This document shows, piece after piece, positions 57,863 through 64,000 of a stretch of DNA of 64,000 bases. Under the pieces are notes generated by a model. The model ran no database searches, was not told the DNA's origin, and worked only from the letters and a program-made list of their open reading frames with translations. The translations under genes were made by a program, and so were the position numbers. The stretch spans positions 186,001-250,000 of the forward strand of contig JAXGSB010000001.1 of the NCBI GenBank assembly GCA_040765295.1, in the 5' to 3' direction. Origin of the DNA: Scatomorpha sp040765295 (GTDB lineage Bacteria; Bacillota; Clostridia; Oscillospirales; Oscillospiraceae). Positions within the stretch are counted from its first letter, which is position 1; each line of letters starts with the position of its first letter.

Positions 57863-58690
57863 TCAATGTCTTGAAAGAAAGTCTTCCAGCACCTTATTCC
57901 ATTTTTCCGGATACTCGAAGAACATCAGGTGGCCACCCATCACACAGGTTTCATATCCCGGCATCTGCTCCTCCACAAACGGCTTTGCCACATCTGCCCA
58001 GTGCTCTGCAATAAACATCAGGCTTGGGAAACTTGCGCCGAGTTCCTTCGCTGTCGGCAGATAGTTTGAAAATATAGCATCAGAGAACAACGCCTTGCAT
58101 ACCCAATATGGTGTGCGTCCGGACATATCCAAAATATACTCAAGCTCAGCAGGCTCCATCTCATGCTGAATCATGACTCCGCTTGTGTAGTCGCTGAAAA
58201 ATGCTCGGGTGCCTTCCGGTGTGTTCAGGACTTTCGTGCCCACCATAGAAAGATCTTCCATACTTCCCTCCGTCCACCATGCGGGATCGGGAGAAAGCGG
58301 CAGCGGAGACATATCAATGGTGACAACGGCTTTCAACTTCTCTTTTCCGAACTGCTCCACATAGCTCCACGCGTCCAGATTTCCGGTGCTCCACCCGACA
58401 AGGACAACATTTGTGAGGCCAAGCCCGTCAATGACAGCAGCGAGGTCTTTTCCATGTGTCTGATAGTCATTACCGTCAACGGGTTTTCCGGAGAGCCCTT
58501 GACCGCGGGGATCAATGGCGATGGCTCGATATTTTTCTGAAAAGTGTTCGATCTGCGCTTTGAATATCTCGCCTGAGAACGTCAAACCGGGGATGAAAAC
58601 GATAGGATCTCCTTCACCTTTTTCCAGATAGTGTATTTCCACATTCGGTGCAACGGTTATGTATTTGCTCTCGATACGATCTTTTGCCAT
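57863..58690 (-). CDS. Alpha/beta hydrolase
   Basis: A 275-residue hydrolase. The nucleophile elbow is GWSTG (Ser about residue 98), the oxyanion strand FIPGLTFSGEIF, the acid probably in the late FIAEHWAD region, and the His in MGGHLMFFEYPEKW. The cap domain lies at about 130-200. It resembles peroxidase/esterase-type hydrolases of the AB-hydrolase-1 family. It sits alone next to an IS remnant, and its codon choice, with fewer of the AGA/AGG codons seen elsewhere, hints at transfer. Confidence 0.88.
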   Translation of the reverse strand: MAKDRIESKYITVAPNVEIHYLEKGEGDPIVFIPGLTFSGEIFKAQIEHFSEKYRAIAIDPRGQGLSGKPVDGNDYQTHGKDLAAVIDGLGLTNVVLVGWSTGNLDAWSYVEQFGKEKLKAVVTIDMSPLPLSPDPAWWTEGSMEDLSMVGTKVLNTPEGTRAFFSDYTSGVMIQHEMEPAELEYILDMSGRTPYWVCKALFSDAIFSNYLPTAKELGASFPSLMFIAEHWADVAKPFVEEQMPGYETCVMGGHLMFFEYPEKWNKVLEDFLSRH

Positions 58691-58859
58691 ACTAGTTTTC
58701 CTTCCTTTCTTTCTTAATTTATAAGCTCTTGTCTTCGATAATATGGTATATTATAACACACGAAATGACAAATTACAGAAAAATCGCTTTGTATTAAGAC
58801 TGATACAGTTATTTATTTCGCTGTATATTTCTCTTGCAACTCAGCCGCTTATTTTAAAC

Positions 58860-59903
58860 TCAGCCCGCGACCATGATACCGTCAAACAAGTCGTAAGCAC
58901 TAAAGTCATCGCCCATTACGGGCCAATAGCCATAAACTTTCATATCCTTACATTTAAGCCAACCTGTTTTCCCGTCCGCGGCGACAAGTTTAAACCATTC
59001 CTTACCGTAGACATGAGTTATGGTTAGTTTCTCTCCGCGCTTAGCGATAAAAGCAACTATTTCATCGGAAAACTCGCGCGGCTTACCCGCGTATCCACCG
59101 CTATTGCTTGCATAATCCCATATTACCCCATAGTCAAAATGAAAGTAGGTGTCGCTGATTTCTTTCAGCATTAGCATGTGGTCTTCTATCAGCTCCAGCG
59201 GGTCTTGATGAAACAGCACATCCGCCACATATAAGGCCTCTTTCAGCTTTCTGTCGGCTCCGTCCGGCACATAATGCCCGGTATACCAGGCATCGGAGAA
59301 ATTCTGTGTTCTGGTCAGACACATCACAGTGCCATGCGCATTAAGGTGGTTCGCCGGATTGAACGTGCTTCTCCATGCGCCGTCAAACTTCATGTCCATC
59401 AGCCCGCCCATGCTGATCAAATATTCCCCGTTCCACCAGTAAAGGTATGTAAAAGGGAATTCCGTATCCGCGAGACTGTCGCTGTACCGGTCGGTGAAAG
59501 CAATCTCTAAAATCCCGTCTGATACATCGATATCCGTCACAGCGAAAGCCTGCGCCAGATTGTCGCGGTCTATTTTGTATGTGTTTGAGTTAATTCTCAG
59601 AGTTGCCGAGCTTTCACCGGCCGTGAATGTCAGTTCTTCCGGCTTGCCGTCGGTGTTTAAATCTACAAGTGCGGTTTGCTTATAGATGTCAAAAAGCACT
59701 TCGCCGCTTCCCGCGCGGTCGGGCGATTCTCCAAAAGGCGCCGAGGTCGGGGCAGCTGTCGGCGCGGCAGACGGAGACGGCGGAGAGACTGATTCCGAAG
59801 GCCCGCGTTCAATGACGATTCTTATAGTGTCACAAGCAGAGAAGGAAAAGCATAAGACTAAAAGCAAAACAAGTATCAATACTTTCTTAAATACTCGATT
59901 CAT
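58860..59903 (-). CDS. Lipoprotein with C-terminal SH3-like segment
   Basis: A 347-residue exported lipoprotein. The lipobox is FSFSAC (Cys about 24). A linker rich in Ser, Pro and Ala (SESVSPPSPSAAPTAAPTSAP) follows. The middle region alternates beta strands, with DLNTDGKPEELTF resembling an EF-hand/VCBS-like repeat. The end, GEKLTITHVYGKEWFKLVAADGKTGWL, resembles an SH3-like domain. It probably acts at the outer face of the membrane or wall; function is unknown. Confidence 0.75.
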   Translation of the reverse strand: MNRVFKKVLILVLLLVLCFSFSACDTIRIVIERGPSESVSPPSPSAAPTAAPTSAPFGESPDRAGSGEVLFDIYKQTALVDLNTDGKPEELTFTAGESSATLRINSNTYKIDRDNLAQAFAVTDIDVSDGILEIAFTDRYSDSLADTEFPFTYLYWWNGEYLISMGGLMDMKFDGAWRSTFNPANHLNAHGTVMCLTRTQNFSDAWYTGHYVPDGADRKLKEALYVADVLFHQDPLELIEDHMLMLKEISDTYFHFDYGVIWDYASNSGGYAGKPREFSDEIVAFIAKRGEKLTITHVYGKEWFKLVAADGKTGWLKCKDMKVYGYWPVMGDDFSAYDLFDGIMVAG

Positions 59904-60008
59904 AAAGTATCTCCCTCCTTTAACAGATTAAGTTTTAACGATATCCAGTAACTGCGGCAGAAGCCGCACCGATAGCTTCACGCTAAAGACAACTTTTGAT
60001 TTAATCAC

Positions 60009-60037
60009 ATAATAACAACGGGCTGTCCTTGTGTCAA
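60009..60037 (-). promoter_or_regulatory. Promoter of the lipoprotein gene
   Basis: On the minus strand TTGACA (60037-60032), 17 bases, TATTAT (60014-60009). It lies about 105 bases before the start codon. Nothing else is visible in the 307-base gap except the tRNA terminator. Confidence 0.7.
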
Positions 60038-60172
60038 TAAGCGTTGAGCAAACAGATTCGATTAATTTAAAACACCTGTGTGTTACAAGAGCGGAATATA
60101 ACTGTCCGGAACAGCATTAAAATCTAAAAGCATTTTTTCTTAAATTTATTAAAAACATCAAGTTTTTCAGAA

Positions 60173-60206
60173 AAACCCTGCAAGTATTAAACCTGCAGGG
60201 TTTTAA
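60173..60206 (-). terminator. tRNA-Leu terminator
   Basis: On the minus strand AACCCTGCA and TGCAGGGTT form the stem, followed by TTTTC. Confidence 0.8.
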
Positions 60207-60210
60207 ATTT

Positions 60211-60298
60211 TGGTGCGCGAGGGGGGACTCGAACCCCCACGCCCGTATTGAGCACTAGAACCTGAATCTAGCGAGTCTACCAATTCCACCACTCGCGC
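60211..60298 (-). tRNA. tRNA-Leu (CAG anticodon)
   Basis: An 88-nt class II tRNA with encoded CCA. Acceptor GCGCGAG/CTCGCGC, D arm with TGGTAGAC, anticodon stem CTAGA/TCTAG around TTCAGGT (anticodon CAG), long variable arm and T arm GGGGG-TTCGAGT-CCCCC. Confidence 0.96.
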
Positions 60299-60311
60299 AA
60301 ACTAGGATTGA

Positions 60312-60340
60312 ATTCTAGCACTCTGCACCCTATTTGTCAA
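60312..60340 (-). promoter_or_regulatory. tRNA-Leu promoter
   Basis: On the minus strand TTGACA (60340-60335), 17 bases, TAGAAT (60317-60312). Confidence 0.82.
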
Positions 60341-60457
60341 GGAAGAGTCACTCAATGAGCTTAAATTTGCCGACAGAAAATAGGGAGAGCTTGCGCCGGT
60401 AAGTGAGAAGGGCGCAACAGTTGCCGGAAGCGGCCGGAGTTGAAAACTTTTAGGTGT

Positions 60458-61216
60458 TTATATTCCGAATAATTCTTTCCCGTTTTCAAGCGTAAGCCGC
60501 GCAAAATCACTCTCCGGCATTCCCAGAATCTCAGCGCACTTGGCCGAGATGAGAGGGAGATTTAAAGAGCTGTTTCGCTTTCCCCTATGAGGCACAGGGC
60601 TCAGATACGGGCTGTCGGTCTCGATAAGGATTCTGTCTCTCGGTACAGCGGCCAGCGCCTCAACGGTCTTGCGAGCGTTTTTATATGTGACGGGCCCGTC
60701 GAAGCCGAAGTAGAGCCCCAGCTTAACGAGCCGCTCTGCAAATTCCGCGGTGCCTGAGTAGCAGTGCATAACGCCCTTAAGCCCTTTAAAACGCGAGAGC
60801 GTTTTCAGAGTTTCCTCGTGGGCATCGCGGCTGTGGACGACGACGGGAAGTTTAAGGTCCGCGGCAAGTTCAAGCTGTTTAAGAAACACATGGCGCTGCT
60901 GCGCGGCATTCTCCTTTGTCCAGTAGTAGTCCAGACCTATCTCGCCGATTGCAAGAACCTTTTTTTCTCGAGTGAGTTTCTCCAGTCTTTGGAGACTGCC
61001 CTCCTCAAACTTCTCACAGTCCGAGGGGTGAAAACCCACGGCGGCATAGACAATGTCATATTCATTCGCAAGTCCGACTGCCTCTTCCGAGCTTTCTAAG
61101 TCGACGCCCGGATTTAAAATATATGATATCCCGTTTTGGCGCATGGCGGCCATGAGCTCGGGCAGGTCTTCCCGAAAGGCTTTGTCGTCATAGTGGGCGT
61201 GAGTGTCAAAATACAT
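60458..61216 (-). CDS. TatD-family deoxyribonuclease
   Basis: A 252-residue metal-dependent hydrolase. It starts YFDTHAHYDDKAF with the first His pair; GEIGLDYYW, VVHSRDAHEE, MHCYSG and LIETDSPYLSP supply the remaining metal ligands in order. TatD proteins are 3'-5' DNases and act in DNA quality control and repair. The beginning and length match the YcfH/TatD branch. It has AAAGGAG before the ATG and stands alone. Confidence 0.95.
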   Translation of the reverse strand: MYFDTHAHYDDKAFREDLPELMAAMRQNGISYILNPGVDLESSEEAVGLANEYDIVYAAVGFHPSDCEKFEEGSLQRLEKLTREKKVLAIGEIGLDYYWTKENAAQQRHVFLKQLELAADLKLPVVVHSRDAHEETLKTLSRFKGLKGVMHCYSGTAEFAERLVKLGLYFGFDGPVTYKNARKTVEALAAVPRDRILIETDSPYLSPVPHRGKRNSSLNLPLISAKCAEILGMPESDFARLTLENGKELFGI

Positions 61217-61301
61217 CTTAAGGCTCCTTTGCTCCGATACATAAAGATTAAAGCACGAATCCCGCTTGCTTGCAAGGGCCTAAAATGCTAGTATAAGGCA
61301 T

Positions 61302-62591
61302 ATGAAAACGGCGGATAAAATAAGAAAAATATATATCTTTTTGCTCCTCGGAATCTATCCGATTTATCCGGGTTTTCATGGCTACGAGAACATCAGCCGC
61401 GAGAAGATAATTTTCCTCACTGTCTGCAGTTTCGCGCTCTTTGCCGCTCTCCTCATATCTCCCGACAGAAAAGACTTTTTAAAAAAAGCCGGCTCTGCGG
61501 AAATTGAGATTTTCATCTTCGCACTCACGGCTATGTTAAGCTTTATACTCTCCAGCCTCGATAGATGGAAGCTCATCATCGGGCAAAATTACGACGGACT
61601 CTTTATGCTCCTTCTCTTTGTTCTCATCTTCTTCCTGCTCTCGGGAGGGCGTTATAAGAAGAAAGATATACTCGGGATTTTATTCATATCCTCGCTTTTG
61701 CTGTCGCTTGTCTGCATTCTTCAAATTCTGGGCTTTAACCCCCTGAGCCTCTATCCGGAGGGGGCAAGGCTCTCAGGGCGCGGTGTTGACTATTCGGGAG
61801 TTTATTTGGGAACTTTCGGGAATCAAAATCTTCTTTCGGCCTATTTTTCACTTCTCTCTCCCCTCTTTATTTGGGAAATACTGTTCTCAAAAGATATAAA
61901 GCGACTTTGGCTTATTTTACCCATAGGCATGTTTTTATATATAAGTGTAAGTCTTAGGCAGAGCGCATACCTCATATCCTTTTGTCTTTGCCTGCTTTTG
62001 GCCTCGATTTTGCGCGCTGTCGGCGGCCGCCGCGCCGCATATGTCGCAGTCGGTTTTTTCGCAGCGCTGCTCTTGTTTTTTGCGTTCATTTATTTTATAA
62101 GACCCAAAAACGAAACTCTCTTCGAGCTTCACGAAATACTTAACGGAAGATTATCGAGGAACTTCGGTTCAAAGCGTTTGATAATTTGGGCGGAAACTCT
62201 GGAGACTTTTAAAAGCAGGCCCCTTTTAGGCCACGGACCTGCCTCTCTGCCACATCTTTTTACGACGAGATTTGAGCGATTTGTGCCCGAGACGGGGACC
62301 CTGCTTGTTTCCTATCTCAACTCTGCGCACAACGAGTTTCTATCACATCTGGCGCAGCTCGGGATTCTCGGGCTTTCGGCATACATCTTCTTCATAATTA
62401 CAGTTTTAAAAAAAGTGAGCTTCGGGAGCGATACGGGTTTTGCTCTGTCCGCAGCGGGCTATCTTATTTACAGTTTCTTCGGCAATCTGGGCGGCGCGGT
62501 CACGCCGCTATTCTACATAATAATGGCGCTTGCCTCGGCAATGGCAAAGGAGGAGGACAAAATTGAGCATGAACAGAAGCAAATCGCTTGA
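61302..62591 (+). CDS. O-antigen ligase/polymerase-like membrane protein
   Basis: A 429-residue protein with about 11-12 membrane segments. The large loop region after the mid-point contains GRLSRNFGSKRLIIWAETLETF, GHGPASLPHLF and NSAHNEFLSHLAQLG; the His-Asn-Glu motif and upstream Arg are typical of the Wzy_C/O-antigen ligase family. In a Gram-positive it may join or polymerise surface glycans. It overlaps the downstream acyltransferase gene by 29 bases, so the two are linked. No glycosyltransferase genes are seen in the window. Confidence 0.85.
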   Translation: MKTADKIRKIYIFLLLGIYPIYPGFHGYENISREKIIFLTVCSFALFAALLISPDRKDFLKKAGSAEIEIFIFALTAMLSFILSSLDRWKLIIGQNYDGLFMLLLFVLIFFLLSGGRYKKKDILGILFISSLLLSLVCILQILGFNPLSLYPEGARLSGRGVDYSGVYLGTFGNQNLLSAYFSLLSPLFIWEILFSKDIKRLWLILPIGMFLYISVSLRQSAYLISFCLCLLLASILRAVGGRRAAYVAVGFFAALLLFFAFIYFIRPKNETLFELHEILNGRLSRNFGSKRLIIWAETLETFKSRPLLGHGPASLPHLFTTRFERFVPETGTLLVSYLNSAHNEFLSHLAQLGILGLSAYIFFIITVLKKVSFGSDTGFALSAAGYLIYSFFGNLGGAVTPLFYIIMALASAMAKEEDKIEHEQKQIA

Positions 62592-63627
62592 TGTTTTCAA
62601 GCTTGCAGCGGCCTTTGGGGTAATACTTATTCATCTTTCCGGCTACGGTATGAAAGAGTTCCCTCTGGATTCGGTGTCTTTTATGGGCTGCCTGTTTTTC
62701 AATGCGCTCGGACGTTTCTGCGTGCCGGCATTTCTCATGGTAACGGGCAGGCTGCTGCTCTCGTCGAAAAAAGAGATATGTCCTGAAAAGGCGATAAAAT
62801 CATACGCGATTCCAACGCTTATAATTCTGCTCTTCTGGGGCTTTGTCTATGCTGTCTTCCTCAACTTCGGCATGGCCGTTTTAGACGGCGAAAAAATAAG
62901 CCTCAATCTTTTGTTTAGCTCCCTTGCCGACACCTTCTTATTCAAGCACGCAGGCCATCTGTACTACCTTCTGATAATAATACTCGTATATCTTTTTCTG
63001 CCGGCGCTTAAAGCATTTATAAGCAATGCGAGCGAGGAAATTTTAAAGCTCACATTTTACCTCTGGCTTATTTTTGCCATAATTTATCCGGTGCTGCTCC
63101 TGTTCAAGCCCTTTTCTCTTCTGGGCGGATGGGCAAAGGCCTATGCCCTCTACATGCCATACTCCTGTATAGGATATGTTTTTGCGGGATGGTATTTGTC
63201 GACAAAAAAATCTGCCTATCGCAAAGAAGCGTATCTCGGAGTGTTTGCGCTGGGTGTTCTTGTAATGATGATGGGGACATATGCTTTCTCGAAACTTATG
63301 GGCGAGCTCTACATGGGCTTTTTAGAGGGCGCCCAGCTGGGGTCATATCTGGCGGCATTCGGACTTTACCGCTATCTCGAGCTGAAGTTCGAGGATGAAA
63401 CTTCGGGCGCCCTGCTTACGAAGCTTTCGGATGCCGGACTTACAATCTACCTTGTGCACTATTTTATCACCTTGATTTTAAGGACAAAGGGGCCGGATAT
63501 ACATAAGATAAGCCCGCTTATCCTAATACCGCTCGAGGCGGTCTTCGTATATGTTCTCAGCTATCTCATTTACCAAATATTAAAGCGGATTGAGCTTTTT
63601 AATAAATATCTTATAAGAAGGGGCTAG
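62563..63627 (+). CDS. Acyltransferase family 3 membrane protein
   Basis: A 354-residue protein with about ten membrane segments. It starts SLDVFKLAAAFGVILIHLSGYG; the His is the family's catalytic candidate. ALGRFCVPAFLMVTGRLLL and HAGHLYYLLIII are further family blocks. Such proteins add acetyl or other acyl groups to sugars at the cell surface. TTG at 62563 is 6 bases after AGGAGG and is chosen; an ATG at 62569 is a close alternative. It overlaps the ligase-like gene and probably modifies the same glycan. Confidence 0.85.
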   Translation: MSMNRSKSLDVFKLAAAFGVILIHLSGYGMKEFPLDSVSFMGCLFFNALGRFCVPAFLMVTGRLLLSSKKEICPEKAIKSYAIPTLIILLFWGFVYAVFLNFGMAVLDGEKISLNLLFSSLADTFLFKHAGHLYYLLIIILVYLFLPALKAFISNASEEILKLTFYLWLIFAIIYPVLLLFKPFSLLGGWAKAYALYMPYSCIGYVFAGWYLSTKKSAYRKEAYLGVFALGVLVMMMGTYAFSKLMGELYMGFLEGAQLGSYLAAFGLYRYLELKFEDETSGALLTKLSDAGLTIYLVHYFITLILRTKGPDIHKISPLILIPLEAVFVYVLSYLIYQILKRIELFNKYLIRRG

Positions 63628-63629
63628 TA

Positions 63630-64000
63630 ATGAAAAAACTGAAAGTCAGACTTGCAAAGGAGAAGAAACCCGAGAAAAAGTCGGGCTTGATACAGGATAT
63701 GACCATAAAGGAATACTTGCAGGTTCTGGGCTCTGCGCATAGTATGCCGGGTGGCGGCTGCGCGACAGCGCTTCTGGCTGCACAGGCGGCGGCGCTTGGC
63801 GCAATGGCTTGCAAGATAAGCAAAAACCCAAAGCTTGCCGAAGAGGAGAAGCTGCTCGACGCTATGACAGACTTCTTTATGAGACAGAGTGAGGAAGACA
63901 GAAAATCCTTTCTGCCCCTAGAAAAGGCTTTGAAGATGGATAAGGACGATCCTGAGCGCAAGCTCAAGCTCCCCGCCGCACTCAGGATTGCGATTATGGT
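63630..64000 (+). CDS. Cyclodeaminase/cyclohydrolase family protein, partial
   Basis: The frame from ATG 63630 stays open to the window edge (123 codons). After a basic N-terminus it reads TIKEYLQVLGSAHSMPGGGCATALLAAQAAALGAMACKIS. The PGGG motif and the small-residue helix are those of the formimidoyltetrahydrofolate cyclodeaminase family (FTCD_C). These enzymes close the 5-formimino group of folate to methenyl-folate, often in His or purine fermentation. It starts 2 bases after the acyltransferase stop. The C-terminal part is outside the window. Confidence 0.88.
   Translation, partial: MKKLKVRLAKEKKPEKKSGLIQDMTIKEYLQVLGSAHSMPGGGCATALLAAQAAALGAMACKISKNPKLAEEEKLLDAMTDFFMRQSEEDRKSFLPLEKALKMDKDDPERKLKLPAALRIAIM

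Overview
The window looks like the chromosome of an anaerobic, low-to-mid GC member of the Firmicutes, class Clostridia or a close relative. The evidence is AGGAGG ribosome binding sites, frequent TTG and GTG starts, textbook TTGACA-N17-TATAAT promoters, an ntp-type V-ATPase, a glycyl radical enzyme with its activase, a lysine riboswitch, a CsoR-controlled copper operon and a PerR-like box. I cannot name a genus from sequence alone. There is no rRNA, no CRISPR array and no prophage. I see two tRNA genes, one decayed insertion sequence and one standalone small RNA candidate.

Region 1-10966 (minus strand) is the most unusual block. Two ABC-exporter-fold subunits resembling the YbtP/YbtQ type, a complete ECF importer (S, T and fused double ATPase), two L-2-amino-thiazoline-4-carboxylate hydrolase family proteins and an SRPBCC protein form one operon. 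A second operon holds two methyltransferases, an esterase and a gene running off the window. Both promoters carry the same operator, GTTAGC-N4-GCTAAC, so the two operons appear to be one regulon for uptake and processing of a small molecule, possibly a metallophore. The regulator lies outside the window.

Region 11163-16591 holds a copper operon (copA, csoR, copZ, then a DNA alkylation repair gene), a cyclase-family hydrolase and a stand-alone E2-like acyltransferase whose catalytic His position is Glu. Region 16731-25504 is the nine-gene V-ATPase operon; subunit K keeps the Na+ ligand pattern. It is followed by a putative 70-nt structured RNA with its own promoter and terminator, then by a tandem duplication of a two-gene module: a 95-aa cytosolic protein plus a secreted multi-SH3 protein, of which the second carries an NlpC/P60 peptidase.

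Region 30018-42930 holds a MacB-like ABC protein, a peroxiredoxin with a PerR-like box, tRNA-Gln, an HNH endonuclease, an ArsC/Spx-family protein, a cupin, an HdeD-family membrane protein, a Nudix-amidohydrolase-M20 peptidase operon, a flavodoxin-like protein and an NhaC-family carrier under a lysine riboswitch. That riboswitch makes the carrier a probable lysine transporter.

Region 43020-57108 holds a YtrA-type GntR regulator with a DUF5808-like membrane protein, an XRE regulator, HypA, two multi-pass membrane proteins (YczE and YitT types), a ribbon-helix-helix regulator in front of clpB, a metallo-beta-lactamase-fold hydrolase, a lipoprotein, and a three-gene operon of glycyl radical enzyme, activase and a split-barrel flavoprotein-like gene. 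Region 57366-64000 holds the IS remnant, an alpha/beta hydrolase, a lipoprotein, tRNA-Leu, TatD, an O-antigen-ligase-like protein, an acyltransferase and the start of a cyclodeaminase-family gene.
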